A stretch of DNA of 64,000 nucleotides, from contig NC_092564.1 of assembly GCF_037975245.1 (NCBI RefSeq), forward strand, positions 14,883,984-14,947,983, given 5' to 3'. Made by a program: the position numbers and the translations under genes. How positions within the stretch are numbered: the first letter of the stretch is position 1; the number at the start of each line of letters is the position of its first letter. The notes beneath the pieces were generated by a model. The model saw only the letters and a list, made by a program, of their open reading frames with translations, did not search any database and was not told the origin of the DNA. This DNA comes from Apostichopus japonicus (taxonomy: Eukaryota > Echinodermata > Holothuroidea > Aspidochirotida > Stichopodidae). This document shows, piece after piece, positions 1-13,908 of the stretch.

Positions 1-1229
1 AAACCAATGCTGCTCCAGATGTCTCATATTAGGATCACTTTTGACATGTTTTCCCAAGGTATCTCTTGATAATGTGACTTCTAGGGGACAATCCCTTTCA
101 TTTTGGCACATCATTTAAAAGTGAGTGGAAGGAACAAGAGACATCTTGTCCAAATTTAAGTATCGTTTTTTAAAGCGATAACAGTTTCAGACTGACATTG
201 TAATACTTGAGGCACCTCTCTTCCTTTAGCCACTACCCTAGCTATCATGCTTTATCAAATTACATCCCTTTAAAAGTCACTTTGTATTCATATCCCTATT
301 GGTTAATATTAATTTCTTCTCAATAGCCTCCCCGTCTAAAAATACGTACAAAATTCAAAGACTGTCTCCAAAATTCTAGACTAGTCACTTTATGTGTTAC
401 ATTGAAAAAAATGGACGTAAAAAAAAAAAAATAAGAAAAAAACATTGTTTTGCTTTCTTGACACCTCCTCTGAGTGAGAATTTTTGATACTAATGACCAA
501 CCACAGACAATTCCTGCGTCTCATGTTTCACAGAAAAAGTGAAATCAAATCGAAAAATAAGATTGAAATGAGATACTGTCCACCAGTTATGGATGTGAGA
601 AAACTCTAGAACCAAGAATGACAACTGGAGAGACGAGTAAAACTGCAGAGAGGAGAAAAAATCAAAGTCGAGATGGCAATACAAGATGTACATACCCCCG
701 GGGACTGCTGGTATCATATATATTGATTATCATGGATTTAGAATCATTTTACTCTAGAGTTTATTGTCTATTCTTCTTCAACTAAGAGACAATAAAGATG
801 AAGATGAAGATGAGATCTCTGAGATGAAATACCGCCGCTGATTCTCGGATTCGATAAAAGAAGCAAAAGAAACTGGGAATCTTATCAGATTTATTTCCCA
901 GTTGAGGTATTTGATTGTTTTTTAAGAGACAACACGGGATAACTCGTTAGGGATTCATTGTTTCTTTAAATACGTTGATATTTTATGTTGCTATGACTCA
1001 TCAAAGTCTAAATGAGCATCCAGGCAACAGGTAAAGTAGCATTTATTAGCCCTAAAATTTTCAGGCATGGTTTTTCTCGTCTGCTTGGTTAGTGACAAAA
1101 GAATACCTGTCTATGCGACCATCTAATGTACGCATGTAATATAAGGGTTGATAAATTCATACGGGTTGTCAAGTATGTTAATGAGATGACAAAAGTTTTA
1201 TCTGGTCAAACCAAATCATCCTTGTGAAT
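1..1229. other. Gene-free AT-rich stretch
   Basis: I see no supported gene here. There is an A-rich run near 415-440 and a short GATGAA-type simple repeat near 797-815. An acidic reading follows that repeat to a TGA at about 839, but it is explained by the simple repeat. Confidence 0.5.
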
Positions 1230-2520
1230 GATTGATGCCTTGCTATACATTTCAAAACGCTAGGATTTTCAGGATCCTGTCTTTCCTCCGAGAGGTAGTA
1301 AAGCTGAACTCTTACACTTCCACATTTGAGAATGCAAGGTGGATCAATGATCCTCCCCAAAAGCGAGATCATGATTGCGGATCTGATCCCGGGTATGATC
1401 CAGATGCCTTGCTCACATTTCAGAACGCAAGGAGACTCAGGATCCTGTCTCTCCTCGGAGTGGTAGTTATTGCATCCACATTTTGGATCAATGATCCTCC
1501 CGAAAGCGAGATCATGATTGCGGGTCAGATGCCTTGCTCACATTTGAGAACAGGAGGAGACTCAGGATCCTGTCTCTCCTCGGATCGGTAGTTATTGCAT
1601 CCACACTTTGAGAACGCAAGGCGGATCAGCGACGTACAGAAAACATTATGTAATCAATGAAAAGGACACAATGACTGTTAACAATTTACCGTGAGGGCGT
1701 TAGTTTAGTTGAGTTAGTTTAGAGACCCAAGGATCATGAAGCCTTACAGTAGCTTATTTGAGACCATATCCGTGTTAGATCCTGGATGAACACCGGCTTA
1801 TATCAAGCCTTCTCTTTTGCGATAAGTGTTCAGAGGATAACGAGACAAGGGTGTGAATTGGCTCCCATTCCTACTCCCGGGACCGCCATTTAATGTTCCC
1901 ATTGAACGGACCAGAGTGTATACCCCAGCGTACTGACCACTTTCTCAAATACTGAGGTAGGCAAAGACACCCCAATCGACATCACTGCAGTGCAGTCATG
2001 ACGAACAAAGTAGTTTCAAAAACCAAGTGAACACAAAACAAACCCCTTTTCCTTTTACTTGGTTCTCTTTGTTATGAAATTACTTCTTTGCTGGTTCATG
2101 TGGAAGTGACGATGACGAGTATTCCAAGATCTCGGATCGCATTGATCATCCCGAGGAGCGACCGCAATGTAAGTATGTATTTATTTGAGATCCTCCTGCA
2201 AGCAGGAACTCTCGAAGAAGCCTCATTGGCTTTTCAAAAGCCGCAAGCTGACCGAAGTCAGTCTCTTACATTCATATTTAACGTCCCTGATTATGAATTG
2301 TCAATTGTCAACAACTCTGTAACTGGACGACATTCATTAATCTTGGAGTGACTCGAACTGGGGACCTTATACAATCTTGATACTCCCTTGCAGTGTCAGG
2401 ATCCTCCCCGAAAGCGACATCATGATTGCAGCGAGTCTGATCCAGCATCCACACAGTGATCTTGATCGTCCTTGGGGAGTCAAATCGTCCTTGAGATCTC
2501 AAATGTGAACAAGGCTTGAG
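1230..2520 (+). repeat. Diverged tandem/dispersed repeat block
   Basis: A module recurs in direct orientation. It contains GATGCCTTGCTCACATTT, then AACGCAAGGAGACTCAGGAT, CCTGTCTCTCCTCGG, TTATTGCATCCACATTTTGG, and ATCAATGATCCTCC followed by AAGCGAGATCATGATTGCGG. Clear copies lie near 1,231-1,385, 1,405-1,530 and 1,530-1,625. Related partial copies lie near 2,125-2,170 and 2,395-2,515. Open frames in the block (for example 1,232-1,591 and 2,088-2,351) follow the repeat and match no family I recognise. It is probably a decayed transposable element or local satellite. Confidence 0.65.
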
Positions 2521-2903
2521 GTACAACCAGTGTTTTTCACTATGGAAAGCTGCTATACAGTATGTCATCCATCAGACATCTTTCTGGTCAAGAAAGGTTT
2601 CCAGTTTAACAAACCTTGAAACAAGAGTTCACCAAAACTAGTCCTGATAATGCTACAATGTTCGCATAATTCAACTGTTATGAGTATTGTGCTCTTTGGC
2701 TGAATGACACTTTCAATGATCTAATATTGATGAAGTCCACACATGTGATCGTTGACGATCACTTACTGGAAAGCAATTTTCAAAGGGAAGAGTGATAAAT
2801 ATTGTTTTGCTGAAATAAAGATTCAGTTTCCTAAAGTTTAGGACAATAGAGAGATCTGAGTCTTGTGTAGTCCTTCCACAGTCTGATAAAAAAATTTAAA
2901 AAA

Positions 2904-2952
2904 AAGGGGGGGGGGGGGTTTGGTTGGTTGGTTTGTTGGGTGGTTGGTTGGG
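2904..2952 (+). repeat. Poly-G and GGTTG microsatellite
   Basis: A run of about a dozen G is followed by repeated GGTTGGTTGG units ending in TGGGTGG. The G-run spacing could form a G-quadruplex on the plus strand. There is no gene in the surrounding 2,521-4,952, which also holds small CATGATTTCAC repeats near 3,880-3,925 and ACCACCACAGTTGCAC-like repeats near 4,130-4,200. Confidence 0.7.
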
Positions 2953-4952
2953 AGTGCATTCAAGAATAATTTACACTTGTAACTGCAAAGCAGTATAGTC
3001 AACTGAAGATTAAACACTCACAAAAGACCGAAAAATATCCTATGATAACAGCTAGCTAAAGCCAAGATTTTGTAAAGTTAATTTGTATGTCTGCCATTAA
3101 TGACTCAGATATCTTTGTGTGTACACATTTTCTCCTCATTAGTTTGTTGACCCTACAGTATTTCTCTCCCCCATTCTTCATTTGATATTTACTCCCCATT
3201 AAGAGAGACATCTTACACATGTTGCCGCATCTTGGCATGGTTTTGTTTTTTTCCCTCTTCTTGTTTTCTGTATATTCATGTAAGTGTCATTAATTATGCT
3301 GTTTGATGTACGTGACTCATCGCTAAGAAAGATTTATTGTGACTAAAGGCTTAAAAAAGAAAAGCGATTCTAAAGCCCTTGCTACAATTAAGCAGGCAAT
3401 CAAGTGTGATCTCGTGGCAACCTAAACATGTTGCAATTTCTGACCTCATAGTGACTAGGAATAATTAAGACTCGACGAGGGTGTTACTCGTTTAGTCACG
3501 AGAGAACTAAATTATATCCCATGGACATCGCAGTGGGTTGAGTAATAAATGACATAGCAAATCCCCACTCTCAAAGACTAAAGTAATCAAGATGAAAAAA
3601 CAGATAACCATACCAACGTAATGTTACAGCAGAGTGGCTCCCGATGACAATATCAATAGTGGAACAGACTTCAAATATTAACAAGAATAAGACGGTCAAG
3701 AATCTGGAATGATGTGTCATTGATAGGCGATCAAGAACTTTACAAAGATCTTTCAAACAATCGTCTACAATTGCAATGCATTTAAACCACCGGGAGGAAG
3801 ACACTTCAAATTTCCAAAGAGAGTCCTCAAGAAACAAACACACACAGATAAAATCTGAATGCCAGTTGATCTGTTGTTTCACCATGATTTCACCATGATT
3901 TCACCATTTTCATCATGATTTCACTCTTATACAATATTTCTGTGTCATTTGCAAACTTTCAAAATTTGTTTATAAGAACTTTTACAAGCAAATTTATGAT
4001 GAAGATTAAAATCGATTAATGTGCAGCTCATGCACATAGAAAAATGAGTTGAGTTATTTATGTTGTCTCATCTCTGCATAGAGCTAGCTAGCATTTGCAA
4101 GAGTCATCTGTACTAGCCATTAGCACCACATCGGCACCGCAATAGCACCACAGTTGCACTAAAGTACCACCACAGTTGCACTTAAGTACCACCACATCTG
4201 CAACAACTAAGCACCATGCTAGCATACCTCAGTCATTCTAATTCCTAGCAAGCACAGATTGCCGATGCCAACCGCACTGTTTGCACATGAAACCGGACAC
4301 TGAATAGAATCACACACATATAGTGCGCAGTCCTTCGATCCTTTGAGCTTGATCAAATCTTTGCTTTATTCATGAAATTAACAAAGAGAACCTTGAAAGT
4401 CACTTTAAAAATATCCTTGACATATCAGATGTGAATTCAACTCAAGGAACTCACATATATTCTCTCTTTTTTTCCTGTTTCATACGATACATGTTTGGTT
4501 TGTATTATTAATATCTCTATATTTTATTTACAAGCACTTCTGTACGACAAACACACAATGCACGGCATGGGGACTCAGCTGACAAATTTGATATTTGGAG
4601 GGAAACAAAATGGATAAAAAATTCACTGTCAGTTTTCCATTACTCATGACTTATACAAATTTTATATTTGTTTAAGAGTCAAATGTAGTCACTCAGTCAA
4701 CAATTGTTCAAGATGCAGACTCCCAGGATTAAAAGTTCTTTAAGATCTCAGCTTCCAACTGAGGCATCAAGCAACTTATTTAATAGTGCTCTTGTGAAAT
4801 ATACTTTTAACAATTTAACAGAACAAAAAATATGTAATTTACGTGGAAGATGTTCACATTTGTCTGGTTTAGATTCAGAGGTTAGTTAATAGCTATATCC
4901 TAAGAAACTTATCCTGGAAGTTAAATGCTGACACTCACAAGTGGATGAGCAG

Positions 4953-5186
4953 TTAAAGGTATGCTGTATTGGCCCCAAATCTGGTCACCTGTGGTCAAAA
5001 TTCTGAAACTATTTTATTACCACCTTGAAGAAAATTTACCTCATTTGGGACATTCAGTCATCGTGTGTGTTCATATAGACTGTCTGAGAACAATTTGAAG
5101 AATAAAGACCTCCAGGAAATTACTTCTTGAAAATATCTTGAAATTATAGCGTGCTATAATTTGGGGCCTATACAGACGACCTTTAA
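4953..5186. mobile_element. MITE with TTAA target-site duplication
   Basis: A 226-bp element is bounded on both sides by TTAA (4,953-4,956 and 5,183-5,186). Its ends form an imperfect terminal inverted repeat of about 24 bp: the left end starts AGGTATGCTGTATTGG and the right end, read in reverse complement, starts AGGTCGTCTGTATAGG; both continue into CCCCAAAT. A second perfect palindrome, AAATTATAGC-GT-GCTATAATTT, lies inside at 5,141-5,162. TTAA duplication is typical of piggyBac- and Kolobok-type elements. No transposase is present, so it is a non-autonomous element. Confidence 0.8.
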
Positions 5187-6908
5187 GAGATTAGGTGAAT
5201 TTTTCTTCTAGTGTATACCTTGACACCTTCAAAACAGCCTTTTGCATCAGGGGCACTATCCTTTTGAGGCATTTTACAAGCATGCCCACTCTCCCACTCC
5301 TCTCCCCACTCCTTTTCCCACTTCCTACTCCCCCCACTCCTCTCCCATTCCACTGCCCCTTATCATGAATCAGTTGCTGCTTAACTTGGCAGTTTGGCAA
5401 GTGCTCGTACCACTTCAAACATTGTGAAATGTGAATAATCAACAATCCATTACATTCTGACAATTGTCTTATTCAACCTTATACTAATTCAAGGACAACT
5501 ACATTATCTCGAGCAGACAGGCTATATAATGAGTGCTAAGTAATCTTACGATGACGATAGACTTTTACATTTTATTGAAAACAGAAGGTAGATGGAGGGC
5601 GGTATGCTAATCAAATGAGTACTACTGTACATATACATACTGGGAGGTATCTCAAAGCGTGTAAACAATACAGCACACGGTGCGTATTAAATAATAGTGC
5701 AATAGTTGAGAGGAGACATGTGAGGTGAGGACTGAACTAACTGAAGACAACTTCCTTGTAATTCAGTTACATTAGACATGGTTGACTCTGCCATGTGCAT
5801 GCACGTGCAATTCTTCTCGTAATGTATTGAAGATGAGATCTTTTGAAAATTATTTCACAATTCACTAGCACACATACCGTAGGTTGAAATATGTTATGTA
5901 GCTCTATACAATCATTGATGATCTATTACAATAATATAGATCATGCGCATTATTACCTAACCGTACAGCTGTATCTGCGGCTATGTTAAAGAACCGATAT
6001 GACAATGTCCTTGGTAGAATGCTGAAGCTCCCCATAGTATACGGTATGGTAGATTTCTAATTGTCTAGTAATACCATTCATGTTTGCGAACAAAAGTGTC
6101 AAGTTCCCTCCGGGGTGTGAACTTTAAATTTTTAAAGGGATTCTGATGAAAGCAATTGCACATCGGACATGCCATCAGCAGCCCAAGGTGAAAGGTCTGA
6201 TCCATTCATGTGAAGTACACTCATTTCTCTGTTTATTTAATGTGCGTTCCAGGTGTACTTGCTAATCACAGGGCTACTAGAGAATTTAAAAAAAAAATCA
6301 AAATCTACCTGGCGGAAATTTTTAAAAGGACTGCCTAAATTTTTTGGTCTGTACCTTCTTTCGGTAGAGATGACCAATCTTTCTGGAATCAATACCGTGA
6401 AGGTCTAAGATGAAGTAGTTCTGACTCACAGATCGCCTCTGTTGCTAATCAATAACTGTAGTCTGTAGCCGCACACCTGATTGGCAGCTATAAAACTCGA
6501 TGGCCAAACGCTAACGAATAAAACTTTAATATCTCATCAACAGGGATGGCAAACTTTCACAGAGTGACACCCTGAGGGTGCAAGTTGATCGACAACCCTC
6601 CCTAGGATGGTCGATATTGCACAAACTTGACGTGTTGTCCCGGTAACTGCGTATAATAATCTCTTCCTCACTTTCGGAGGTGAAGAATCACGGTACGGTT
6701 GACGTATACTTTACTCTCTCTCTCTCTGTTAGGGAATTCAATTAGCTATCCAATTTAATGTAATATTGGCCGTGTTTATGAACTATATTCCTCAAAACAT
6801 GAATCATGTGCAATCAACTTTATTATACAATCTTGCAATGATAGATCGCTGTCATGCTTTTAGTTCACTACTCTCTCATGACTTTCATCCATACATTATC
6901 GACTGTCA
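5187..6908. other. Gene-free stretch with a C-rich tract
   Basis: No gene is supported. A C/T-rich imperfect repeat of CCACTCCTCTCCC type lies at about 5,282-5,360, and the open frames over it on both strands are low complexity. A CCAAT-like/TATAAAA pair occurs near 6,478-6,497, but no credible exon follows it. Confidence 0.45.
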
Positions 6909-7002
6909 CAAATTATAAGAGAATGTTAGAAATACTGAAATTTGTACATGTATGGCAAATTATAAGAGAATGCTAGAAATACTGAAATGTGTACATGTAT
7001 GG
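6909..7002 (+). repeat. 47-bp direct repeat, two copies
   Basis: Two adjacent near-identical copies begin CAAATTATAAGAGAATG at 6,909 and 6,956 and include GTACATGTATGG. They differ at only a few positions, so this is a recent local duplication. Confidence 0.8.
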
Positions 7003-9777
7003 GAAAGTTAAAGTTATAAGCATAGGGGAGAAGTTCCTCCCCCTTCTTACTAACCATCCATTCTCCATTTTTGCACTCTCTTCTTCTAGAAAATTATCCT
7101 TCACCTCCTCCCTCCCCCCCCCCAACATGCTTATGGTTGTTATAGGTACATGTTCTATTCAAACATTCAATCTTCTCCATGTACAGTATGGGTCTCCACA
7201 GAAGCAGAAAAGACAATAATCGTTATCTTTCACTGAAAAATCATCATTTTCATTCCCAAACTATCACTGGAAAACCTGTCAACCAGTTGATGTTGTGAGC
7301 CACATCAACTGTACAGAAGTACTGTATGATATTAAACATACTTGAGGGCTTCTAGATATAAGGCACCTTATATGGTATCTCTCTCATCCTTACTACGCTT
7401 TGTAGGCATCTAACCCAAAGAAAGGAAGAAACCTGGATGTTTTCTCTCAGGAATTGAGAGCTTTGAGCCCAATTGATCTTGGGGCTCCTTAAGGTCTGCA
7501 GTTGCCAGGGAATCTTAATTTAGGGTTCATATTTTTCGTAGCAATTTTGAAGGCTCCGGATATTGTCTCTTCTACAATACTGTGGTTCATGACTGTGTTA
7601 AAAAAGTGTTACATGCATCTTCAAATTGCACTTGCGTAGCTATTTGCCCATTTGGCATAACATTTTGTGATTCTGGATAGATTATTCAATGCCCTGCCTC
7701 ATATGGTTTTATATTGAATAATTGGCTGTGTGAAAATATTGCAAAGAAAAATATCATACCTCAGATACAAACAAACTTCTGAACCAAGAATAACACAGAG
7801 GGGGGGGGGGGGGGGATCAGTTTTGGTACAGTACAGTAGGTTTACAATCTATTTAAAATAAATCAGTTCAGCCTTTTTTGTCTTTGTTTTGAGAAATCAA
7901 CATTTGAATTTTAGCGTTGATCCACCAAAGTGACAGGAATAAATCTTGCATTTTCTTCGGGAGAATATGCACAACATTAAAAATGGTTATCATACTATGT
8001 GGGGTTTCATTTAAGATTAAAACGTTATGCACAGAGAAAAATTTGCCAAGGACACATTGGATTGGATATAGTCCTAGGGATACATGTGAAGATTATGTAA
8101 ATGTCAAAGCCAACAGGACTTAATTTATTCAAAGAATCTACATGACATAATGTTTTTGAAACCTGGAAATTAACTAGAGAAAATTATATTTCCCGTACTT
8201 AACACCAAACTCAATATGGACTGTCTATTTTTAATGAATTTCTGTTTTACATTGCAAATGAAAACAGTTGCTTTGCATGCAGTGAAACCAACTTTAGGAT
8301 AAAACAAGAAAATTCCATTTTATGCATGTGGACAAATAAATTCTTGGTCTGAAACTTTGTTTAAAAAAATTAAAATGAAAGATTTAATTTCAGAAGTTTT
8401 CTTCTGGGAGATCCAAAACAGCTCAAATAGTGCAAATTCGCTGAATTATGTCTTTCAACACAATGAGAAGTGATTTATGTGACTTTAAAACTGCAAACTC
8501 TAGTGGCCTCAAATTTAGACAGATGGCCCTAGAAGGTACTCTCCACAGCGGTTTTTAATTCCTTCTCGTGTTACTCTCAGACATCGCAGGTGTATTTTAA
8601 AGCGGCTTTTTGAGTTGGTTTCGATAAGATTTTTCTTTTATTCAAGTTTTATACAAAAAATCTTATCTAATTAGCTTGACAGGCCAAGTTTCATTAAATA
8701 AAAAGTGGAGGAAAAGTCCAAATTTGGGAAAATTTCTATGTATTTTTGGGGAAAATGTGTTACCCTATGCAAAAATATTAAAAAAAACTGTTTCTGAAGA
8801 CGAAATGTTGAGGACTGAATCAAGTTCTCTTATGTTATTACTGAATATTTACTCACTATAAAACCTTCATATGGTGCATAAATCAAGGCCAGCAGTTGGA
8901 TCAAATTACAGACTGCTTTATAGGAGAGCCAAAATTCGAGCCGGTTGGTTGCCCACATGGGACAGTGTGATGTGATACCCATACTAATTTTTAAGACAGT
9001 CATTTATGGAATTTGTAATGTTCAAAAACCCTGCTTTTGGCATTAAAAAAAAAAAAACCTGCCACATAGTTTGATAAAACATTGGAAATGTACGATGCTG
9101 ATATCTACTTAATAACCATATTCAAAGTACAATGAATGAGGCAAAATACAGGAGATATTTTATCAAACATTCTAATACTGTACTTTTACTATACTTGTGT
9201 AAAACTGAAGAAATTGGACCAGTCTCTAAAAGACCAAAGTTCACATCTAACTTCAAAAGCCCTGGACGGTTGCTCAAAAGAACTTTCATTAATATGAAGT
9301 TAATCAGACAAGTGTCAAGTTTGCTCTCCTTGTTTGTTTTCTGTCATTTTTTGGACCATCTTCAAATCTCATGTACTTTGACCATAGTTTACATTATAAC
9401 TAAAATCCAAATGGATCAGCTGAGAACTTGAAGTTATACATTTTGATTAAAATTTGTGATACATAGTTTTATTAGGATACTAGAATCCCATACTAGTGAA
9501 ATGCATTAGTTTGCTTGTTTTACAATTGTGCTTTGTGCTACATATATATATACAGTGTATTGAGTAACAAATTTTATTTTATTTTATCTCCAATAAATGC
9601 TCATTTGGAGAAAAGATTTGTGTGAAAGAATTATTTTGATCAATTACAATCTTACTTCAGTGTATTATTTTTGAAAAAAATGTTCAATTAATGCAAAAAC
9701 TTGCATCAGGAAAATATATGTGTAACAGTTGGTATTAAGTAGAGTGACTCTATAAAATTTTTAGCCCTGCAAGATGA

Positions 9778-9902
9778 CAAAGGAGAGGGAGGGGGGTGAG
9801 GCAAAGAGTGGGTATGGAAGGGGTACTGAAGTTATAAGGAAGAAGGGGTAGGGAGAGAATGGGAAGGGAGCGGAGGAGAGGGCAGGGAGAAGAAGGGAGG
9901 GT
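9778..9902 (+). repeat. Polypurine (G/A) tract
   Basis: About 125 bp is almost entirely G and A on the plus strand, with GGGAGGG-type runs. The minus-strand frame across it (9,750-9,959) encodes only Pro/Leu/Ser-rich low-complexity sequence. Such strand-asymmetric tracts can form triplex DNA or G-quadruplex structures. Confidence 0.7.
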
Positions 9903-12900
9903 ACCGCAAAGTGCAGCTAGGGCACTGTTGTTTTCATGAGGTGGGTGCATTGCATGCATAAGGCAATCATTGCTTCATGGAAGAGGGGGGGAGGGGCAGG
10001 GTTTACACACAGGCAATCAATTGAGGCAAATATGAGTCAAGCTAGTGAACAATATGATACTGAAACGTTAGTTGGACATAAAAGTTAATGAGATTTAAAA
10101 GTATACGTCAACATATTCTGTAAGAATTGGTACATTATGTTATCATAACAATTATTTACATGTCATATTTGCTGCCACTTTCACATGAAGCAATGTCAAC
10201 AGCTCTAATTACCTAATGAGCTCTTTGTGTTTATAGAGCTAGATATTTTCTGCAGCATTTTTAAAAATTTAATGATTAGATCTTCTGAAGAAATGTTTAC
10301 TTCCATAAACCTTCTACTCTGAGAGGGTATTGGACTTTGCCAAATGTTGCTAAATTTGTCAAATTCTTTGACTCGTTTTGATTCCCCGTTCAAACTTAGA
10401 TAAGAAGGAGGATAAAAGGAATTAAAAATCGGAGAGCTGCATAGTTTATCAAATTGTACCTTTTAATACACCTGCTGAGTCTTTCATTGTGTGCAAGCTA
10501 GCTATTTTGGGAACCCTGCTTAAATTAACCCAAATATAACCCTCTATCGAACTGAGGTCCTTGATCTTCCAGACCAGACACACCAGAGCAGGTCAGAAGC
10601 AGAATTACAACTCATGTTTCAGTTGTCAACTATGTTAAACCTCACACTCAAGTTTTCACTGGATCCAATCACCAAGCTGATAAGTTCATTCTCAGTCAAG
10701 GAAAAGCCACCTTTGCACTGTTACCAAATCAAACATTGGAGGCACCTCGGAGGGATGGAAATACTCCCAAAACCACACATGGATGTTATTCAGAACATGT
10801 CAAACTTTAAAGCATGTACCTTATATTTTCACGTTTTTTTTTTAATTTTATTTTTGGTATCTATTTTCTGCATTTACTTTGGTAAAGTTTTTTTCTTTTC
10901 TATTTATTAAATCCCATTACAAAGAAAGAAAGACAGAATTGAAACACACATCTTTTTTGCTTTCTGCATATGATAGTAATAATAATATACTGTATACAAA
11001 ATATTTCTTAGGGACAAAATCTTTGAAAACCCCTTAAAAAGAGCATCAGTTATTGTTCAAGAAACATTTATTTGGTGAAATATTACATAGGAGAGTGTCT
11101 TAAGTTAGATTAGTTAGAACCTAAAGTAAATTTGGGTACCACTTGGTATTTAAGTCAAATTTAATAAACATTGACAACTAAAATGTAAAAAGCTGCTTTG
11201 AAAATCACATCTTTACTATACTCATTTGTTTGAACAACAACAAATACCAAAAGTGCCAAAAAAAATGGCCAAACACACATACACATTTGATGTATACATC
11301 AAATTTATTGTGATAGTATTACTTTGGAATGATTTCATTTCATGGACAAAACTTCATCAAATATTCAAGATGACCCTCAATTTGTCTTGTCTAAAACTCC
11401 TCCAGATGACATTAAAGGCATTGAAGACTCGCCCCAAACCGCGTGTGGCCATCTGAAAAAGTTAACTTTCCGTTGCTTGCAAGTGGCGTTTTGTTCTTGT
11501 CGCTACAAAATGAAGACAGTACAGTAATGGAACGTGATACCTTGTCATCTTTAGCTGGACCTGAGATGTCCATCGCTGTATCGTTTATACGCTGTGCTGT
11601 GGGTATTGACCGCAGCTGTATGTACTGACTGTACACTAGTGTCTAATTACCGATGGTAGCAAGCTGTGTGTGTGTATTTTCTGGGATCGATGATGGTGTC
11701 TAACACTTCTGTTACACCTCATTCGAAACTAGGTCAGATTACCGGCATGAGACGTTTCTTTGTGCGCGAGTCTTCACACTCTTTAAGACATCTGTAGAAT
11801 GAATCATGGCAGAAACTAATTATCCCTATGGGCGCATTCTCTGGTATAATATTGTCCCAGACTTGCTTGTGACTTACCGGTTTAAGAATCAATTTCGACG
11901 ATGAAATTTATTGAATAGGGGCTTCTTCAGTAAAAAATACTTTTACTGCATACAGTCATTCATGTATCTCTTTTCAATAAAATTAGAATTGTCTCACCTT
12001 CCCCAAAAGATATAAATATTTTGGCAAACAATTAAATGTCACATGATTTAGTTCTGAAAAGTTCTTTTTGTTCCGCAATTGCATTACTAATTTCCTGAAT
12101 CCTAGAGTATTAAATAGATTTGCTATATCATGAAGAAGCCCTAAATAAACAAAACGAGAATATTAACTTCACTAACTCCATTCCAACCGACACCGAAACA
12201 GCTACATGAAACAGAATGACTTTGAAAATTGTATGCACCGGTCACATTTCGAGAACTACATTTTCTAAAAGGTTAAGTAAACTAGCCACTGGCAAAGAAT
12301 TTGGCAGGCCCCTTTCTGTCATTACAGGTGATGTGTTTTGACCAAAACCGAAGTAACACCCCAACCTGTCAGCAGTCACATTCTTGACGGCTTGCGAGGA
12401 AAACAGTTACAATGGCACTAGAATAATTGACCTTGATTCACACTTATTGGACCAAATCTGTAATTTTCCCTCCCCAACTCTGCCACACCGTTGTCTTGGT
12501 CATAGCTGTAGGGAGGAGAGAGCCTATAAGCTCCTCCTCGTTTCACGCCCGGTGGTATGTCCTTGATGATTCATACAGTTTGATTAAGATAAGATAATTC
12601 ACACGTGTGCATCCAAATCAAGGTATGCTAATTACCATCCTCAAACTTCCCAATTTACAAAAAAATCTCTTCCGACAAGAATTTAAAAGTGAAATGCTGC
12701 AACTGTTTTGTACGGGAAACAGGGTGCTTACTTCTAGGCCGGTTATCACAGAACAGTGCCACTTAACTGGCGAGTGTATCAAACTGCTTAGTTCATGCAT
12801 TATTCATGAGATCTTATACAATTAGGTCAGGTCTGCATATAACGGATCTAGCGTTCGACTTCAGACTCGGTGAGAACCCATGCATAGACCGATATTGGAT

Positions 12901-13865
12901 AATGTAAGCTAGGCCTGCAGTTAGTAGGTTTTTTTTTAATACCCATGCAGTCTCAAATGAAAAACAAGAGTCATATGACTTAGGTGAAAATATGACACAG
13001 TTGTTGAGAAAGCTTAGTATACCTACTGACAGGACATTGCTACAGTAAATGCAACTAAACCCTGAAGATATGTTTTGACATATCTGTCACATAGCCTACA
13101 TGTTAGGACATAAAGACGTGGTGACAGATATCAAACTTGTCAAATGGTTGTTTTACACTTTAAAGAGTAAAAAGGAATATTAAAATATGTTGAAGAGGGT
13201 GACCTGTTTACTTGTGAACAAATATTGACAAGATTATGTTCTACATGCCATCAACTGGTTTCTGTCAGCTTCAAGGATAAGGCTCTAAGGCGGCGAACCC
13301 AAAAACATAAATATCTATTGACAAAAAATTAATCTATGTTCCAAAGATGAAAAGAGGAAAATTAGGAAAAAATAGGTGAGATGTTATATGAGTTTACTCT
13401 TCTCTACAGGGCTGTGAGGAAAGAAACCCAATTTTTTTCCCCCTCCATTTTTTAACTTTCAAAATAAAATCTTTGAGATGAGAAAAAAAGGAAATATGAT
13501 TCATTCAAAACTATATACAGAAATACAGATCAACAGCTAGTAGAGAACATGATGGTTTAATCATTGCATTCAGTTTTGTGCTTCAGCTTATGAGCACAAA
13601 ATGTCAAGTTGAATTACTCAGAGACTAGAATAGCTCTCAAGCGACAAGCACACTAAATTGTTCTTGCAAAAAGAAACTCATTTGGAAAAATAATCTATGA
13701 GTGCTAGAAATAAGGGTTTTAACCTTGCAGTGACCTCCAAAAAGAAAAGAAAAAAAAATAATCCTTGTCCGTTCTCCCAACTATGCAAAATTATCCTACA
13801 GTGTAAAATTGTGACTGATTTTCATTTCTTTACAGGGTGTGCTGCACAGAATCAATAGAGATTTG

Positions 13866-13908
13866 ACCTAACCATGGAGCTATTTCGTTAATAGCTCCAT
13901 GACCTAAC
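13866..13908. mobile_element. 29-bp palindromic mini-insertion, 7-bp TSD
   Basis: A perfect inverted repeat, CATGGAGCTATT with its complement AATAGCTCCATG around a 5-nt spacer (13,873-13,901), is flanked on each side by the direct repeat ACCTAAC (13,866-13,872 and 13,902-13,908). A palindrome between exact direct repeats is the signature of a transposed or foldback insertion. A second element with the same CATGGAG ends and the same TSD length lies at 36,733-36,772. Confidence 0.65.

Noticed and set aside
2088-2170. Exon-like acidic reading GSDDDEYSKISDRIDHPEERP before a GTAAGT
   Set aside because: The sequence is a diverged copy of the local repeat module (GGATCAATGATCCTCCCGA type), so the coding look is probably accidental.
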